Translations under genes and position numbers: made by a program
In this document: positions 62,701 to 64,000 of the stretch, one piece after another
Numbering within the stretch: the first letter of the stretch is position 1
Layout of the letters: every line of letters starts with the position of its first letter
Notes under the pieces: generated by a model
The model's input: only the letters and a program-made list of their open reading frames with translations
Database searches by the model: none
Told to the model about the DNA's origin: nothing
NCBI GenBank assembly: GCA_028583405.1
Contig: CM053246.1
Coordinates: 23,966,412-24,030,411, forward strand
Source: Pogonophryne albipinna
Lineage: Eukaryota; Chordata; Actinopteri; Perciformes; Artedidraconidae
DNA: 64,000 bases
Direction of reading: 5' to 3'

Positions 62701-63059
62701 TGTACTGGTTCTGAAACAGCTCCCACAAGCTCCTGCAGGTTCACGCCGATCATAGCCAGAGTGTCACTCAAAGATAGTAAAACTGGCTCATTCGGAGTGG
62801 CCTTGTCCAGACTGTCAGCAGAAGGAGGGAAGGTGGGGTCCTCCAGGTCATCTTCGGAGCCCGCTTCACTGGAGGAATCAGACCTCCAGTCTAACGGAGG
62901 AGGCTCGATCAGATTGTAGGATTCAACATCTTCCACCTCTGAACCTGGCGGAGCTGCTTCAGTTTGTCTTCTGGCCCCACCCTCAGAGGCTTCATCGACG
63001 GGGACAGTAGTAGAACACAAGGAGTCGGACTGATAGACAGGGCAGACGTCTGAGTCCAT
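50739..63059 (-). CDS. apba3: Amyloid-beta precursor protein-binding family A member 3 (X11/Mint adaptor)
   Basis: Ten coding exons, all GT-AG and in frame, give 715 aa (human APBA3 is about 575): 62,088-63,059; 61,661-61,688; 61,391-61,536; 61,100-61,186; 54,382-54,570; 53,333-53,512; 52,514-52,726; 51,237-51,356; 50,941-51,081; 50,739-50,810. The N-terminal 324 residues are acidic and probably disordered. A PTB domain follows ([20 protein letters not shown] through [16 protein letters not shown]), then two PDZ domains ([34 protein letters not shown]). The end is [13 protein letters not shown], as in the family. The PTB binds the NPTY tail of APP, while the PDZ domains tether membrane and vesicle partners. 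The short N-terminus and the 19p13.3-type neighbours favour apba3 over apba1 or apba2. Intron 4 has been enlarged by an LTR retrotransposon. Confidence 0.93.
51701..52466. mobile_element. Harbinger-type MITE, 766 bp
   Basis: The left end TGGCGCGTTTCCACTACAG and the right end in reverse TGGCGCGTTTCCACTGCAG differ at one base over 19 bp. A 3-bp TAA flanks both sides (51,698-51,700 and 52,467-52,469), which is typical of PIF/Harbinger. The left end contains a CCTCGCTCGG tandem. No transposase frame is visible. It lies in apba3 intron 7, ending 47 bp from the exon 7 donor. Confidence 0.85.
54739..55016 (+). repeat. 5' LTR, 278 bp
   Basis: Begins TGTGATGCCCC and ends GGTCGCAACA, the TG...CA form of LTRs. 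A TATA-like CTATTTTAAAG lies near 54,848-54,858, and AATAAA at 54,943-54,948. It differs from the 3' LTR by two substitutions and lacks a 10-bp segment present there. Confidence 0.95.
55019..55036 (+). promoter_or_regulatory. Primer binding site, tRNA-Pro type
   Basis: TGGGGGCTCGTCCGACGG lies 2 bp after the 5' LTR. Its first 14 bases match the primer binding site complementary to the 3' end of tRNA-Pro, the same type used by murine leukaemia virus. The last few bases diverge. Confidence 0.75.
55592..56977 (+). CDS. gag: Gag polyprotein of the Gmr1-like element
   Basis: 461 aa from the first ATG; a TTG nine bases upstream is not needed. The N-terminal third ends in a long charged coiled coil built of tandem [13 protein letters not shown] repeats (about residues 85-165). 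A capsid-like helical domain follows (about residues 200-380, with [23 protein letters not shown] and [12 protein letters not shown]), of the kind related to the SCAN fold. A single CCHC zinc knuckle, [14 protein letters not shown], lies near residue 412. Gag packages element RNA. The frame ends 74 bases into the overlapping pol frame, so pol needs a +1 shift or an indel at the A7 run at 56,939-56,945. Confidence 0.9.
   Translation: MTSLSAFVHAPSVSFLDDCQKAQLVEIAEHYDIAVVGSKRKHDIKTVIVSSLFEQGVLQKSESGAAGFVPVVVQTAGLTFEQHKELLAMQLEQERLRLELKLEQEKLQLELRLEQEKLQLDMRLEQEKLRLEQEKLQLEIRGQQQEVEKRLEVEKVLEVEKMKCEVEHARLRLMGEGKFSPGEDGGDRSASGSGDIISYLRLVPKFNERDPDIFFTLFERIAESRNWSDSDRVLLLQCVLTGRAQEAYSAVCGENALDYDRVKSAVLKSYELVPEAYRQRFRSWVKGDKQTHVEFIRDLTSHFQRWCAAAKVASFDGLCELIVLEQFKDILPQRVATYVNEQKPSTAFRAAELADDFVLTHKGSFTEKYSRGDWKRGEDNGYARGGAKFSPGSSRRFVGTGRPEGAKVDLCHYCRGGGHWKEQCPLLETKGKPRLSPHAPAMCCSAVLDKKTVGCRLGHGA
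56904..57845 (+). pseudogene. pol: Pol part 1: protease region and integrase zinc-binding start
   Basis: An open frame overlapping the end of gag. It contains a retropepsin-like domain: catalytic loop [12 protein letters not shown] and, about 85 residues later, the hydrophobic [10 protein letters not shown] that usually precedes the C-terminal strand. The loop reads Asp-Thr-Ala rather than the usual Asp-Thr/Ser-Gly, which may impair activity. The C-terminal part begins the integrase HHCC zinc domain (HDSGGHLGI). The frame is then lost at an A10 run (57,794-57,803), and translation stops at 57,845. I classify it as part of a broken pol. Confidence 0.8.
57803..59275 (+). pseudogene. pol: Pol part 2: integrase and N-terminal reverse transcriptase
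   Basis: The frame is open from the A10 run onward. It holds the ACHICQ half of the zinc domain, then the integrase core with IIDCVGP, SDQGTNF and LERFHQ. The last two acidic residues are 35 residues apart, the D,D(35)E pattern. A basic C-terminal domain follows ([18 protein letters not shown]). With no new LTR or start, the frame continues into the N-terminal part of RT ([19 protein letters not shown], then [17 protein letters not shown]). It ends at a T4 run (59,255-59,258) that shifts the frame. Confidence 0.85.
59250..60359 (+). pseudogene. pol: Pol part 3: reverse transcriptase and RNase H
   Basis: The frame resumes with [12 protein letters not shown] and continues through the RT palm: [18 protein letters not shown]-type (here [13 protein letters not shown]), [15 protein letters not shown], and the catalytic YLDDVVVF. 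The thumb and connection follow ([11 protein letters not shown]). RNase H shows the acidic set in [22 protein letters not shown] and VYTDHNPL, and ends with [15 protein letters not shown]. The stop lies 73 bp before the 3' LTR. All RT catalytic Asp residues are present. RT and RNase H are the last domains of pol, with no integrase after them. Confidence 0.9.
60419..60432 (+). promoter_or_regulatory. Polypurine tract
   Basis: TTAAGGGGGGGGC abuts the 3' LTR and is the expected primer site for plus-strand DNA synthesis. Confidence 0.85.
60433..60720 (+). repeat. 3' LTR, 288 bp
   Basis: Matches the 5' LTR except for G to T at the CAGTG/TAGAG site, C to T in the GTTGC/TGTCTCC site, and a 10-bp addition, TTTTTCCTGC, after CTCTCTGC. 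AATAAA lies at 60,647-60,652. It is followed by the CTTGT target duplication. Confidence 0.95.
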
Positions 63060-63073
63060 TTTAAAAGACAGCC

Positions 63074-63800
63074 TATTTGAGAAAAACATAATGAAGTTAA
63101 GAGGCCATGAGAAAATGGGTTCACTTAGCTTCTATCTGCATGCATAAGAGCTACAGCACTAACACAACTGCCTGTAGAAAACACAACAAAACTATCCCAT
63201 GTAAAGTATTTTGTGCAAGAAGACACCACTTGTTAAAGCTATAGCACTATGTGATGTACAACCACACAACATCATGACCATCAAGATAAAGAAACAAGCC
63301 TAAAGCTCAAAGTACAAGGACAACATGTGCAATATGTGCAACCATAAAACAGACCCTCAAAGCCTATTTATGAAACCTTTCTGAATGAAAACTCATTCAG
63401 CTGGGATTACATACATTTCAATGCAACATAATATCTCTGTTTTGGATACTGGGTCACAAAAGACGCATTCATGTGTATTCCACAGAGGTTGAACCGAGGA
63501 AGCCAGGGTTTCAGAAAAAAGGTCATGCTGGCTGTTTTAGAAAACGAATCAAATTGGGATCCTGTAAAACACCCTCTAATACTCAATCCTACATCTCAAT
63601 TTGGCGATAAAAAGTAGACTTAATGTGACATTAGCTCAATGCTAACTAGCTAATTAAAACCTACAACAAGCCAATGGGAGCTCATTAACAACATATGGAA
63701 GTTCTGTGTTAAAAACTGTTGTTTAGTCATCGAAAAGACAACTCTCACCTGATTTATTGCGTCTTTCTCGGTTTATTTGTGCCCACACACTCCTCTGGGT
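63074..63800 (-). other. apba3: apba3 5' UTR intron and probable noncoding first exon
   Basis: Upstream of the apba3 ATG on the minus strand, an acceptor (CTCAAATAG then GCTGTC) lies at 63,073/63,074. A matching donor (exon AAATCAG, intron GTGAGAG) lies at 63,748/63,749. This suggests a noncoding first exon from 63,749 to roughly 63,800. No TATA box or CpG island is obvious, and the start site is not placed. Confidence 0.55.
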
Positions 63801-64000
63801 GCCACGACAGATGATTTGACGTGGTTTGGCAAACACTTATTTTCCTAAACTTTGGCTTTGTTTTATTCGTCATACTAACAGCAGCAGCACGGTGACATAA
63901 TATTATATCACATAATCCAAGAGTTTAAAGAAAGTTACGGTGTAAAACTGAGTTTTCTTGTCATTGTTGTCGAGTCGACAGCTTTTATTTATTCACGGTC
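63801..64000. other. Right edge, probable apba3 upstream sequence
   Basis: No gene or repeat is visible. It should include the apba3 promoter, but no specific element can be named. Confidence 0.35.

Noticed and set aside
50739..63059. Calling the adaptor apba1 or apba2
   Set aside because: The N-terminus is shorter than in those paralogues, the PTB start resembles APBA3, and the neighbourhood is 19p13.3-like.

Overview
The window is vertebrate nuclear DNA, almost certainly from a teleost fish. It carries widely spaced exons with GT-AG introns, no operons, and many fish-type transposable elements. Every gene assignment below comes from reading exons and matching them to remembered families; no database search was run.

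Layout, left to right. (1) Positions 1-13,300 hold no gene I can support, only dispersed repeats: a hAT-like element at 4,288-5,097, LINE-type tails, and simple repeats. (2) 13,302-17,806, minus strand: r3hdm4, eight coding exons, 255 aa. (3) 19,072-20,395, plus strand: an unrecognised two-exon gene of 265 aa whose last exon is interrupted by a 762-bp hAT element with a perfect 8-bp target duplication. (4) 23,593-48,112, minus strand: abca7, a full-length ABC-A lipid transporter. I could place 48 coding exons, in frame throughout, giving 2,376 aa. Its probable 5' UTR exon and CCAAT/GC-box promoter lie near 49.45-49.70 kb. (5) 50,739-63,059, minus strand: apba3 (X11/Mint family adaptor), ten coding exons, 715 aa, with a probable noncoding first exon near 63.75 kb. 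(6) 54,739-60,720, plus strand, inside apba3 intron 4: a nearly complete LTR retrotransposon of 5,982 bp.

In human, r3hdm4, abca7 and apba3 relatives all lie on chromosome 19p13.3. This neighbourhood supports calling the transporter abca7 rather than abca1, and the adaptor apba3 rather than apba1 or apba2. All three genes are transcribed leftward. ABCA7 handles phospholipid export and phagocytosis, and APBA3 is an amyloid-precursor-protein adaptor, but I do not infer a functional unit from adjacency in a vertebrate genome.

The most unusual item is the LTR element. Its reverse transcriptase, RNase H and integrase are Ty3/Gypsy-like in sequence, but integrase lies upstream of reverse transcriptase, which is the Copia-type order. 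This matches the Gmr1 type of element first described from Atlantic cod. Its LTRs differ by two substitutions and one 10-bp indel, so the insertion is young. Its three frame breaks all lie at homopolymer runs. Other notable items are a GA instead of GT splice donor after abca7 exon 14, a long Ser/Lys-rich C-terminal extension of ABCA7 ending in a PDZ-ligand-like tail, the coding-exon hAT insertion, and several transposons lying within 20-50 bp of splice donors.
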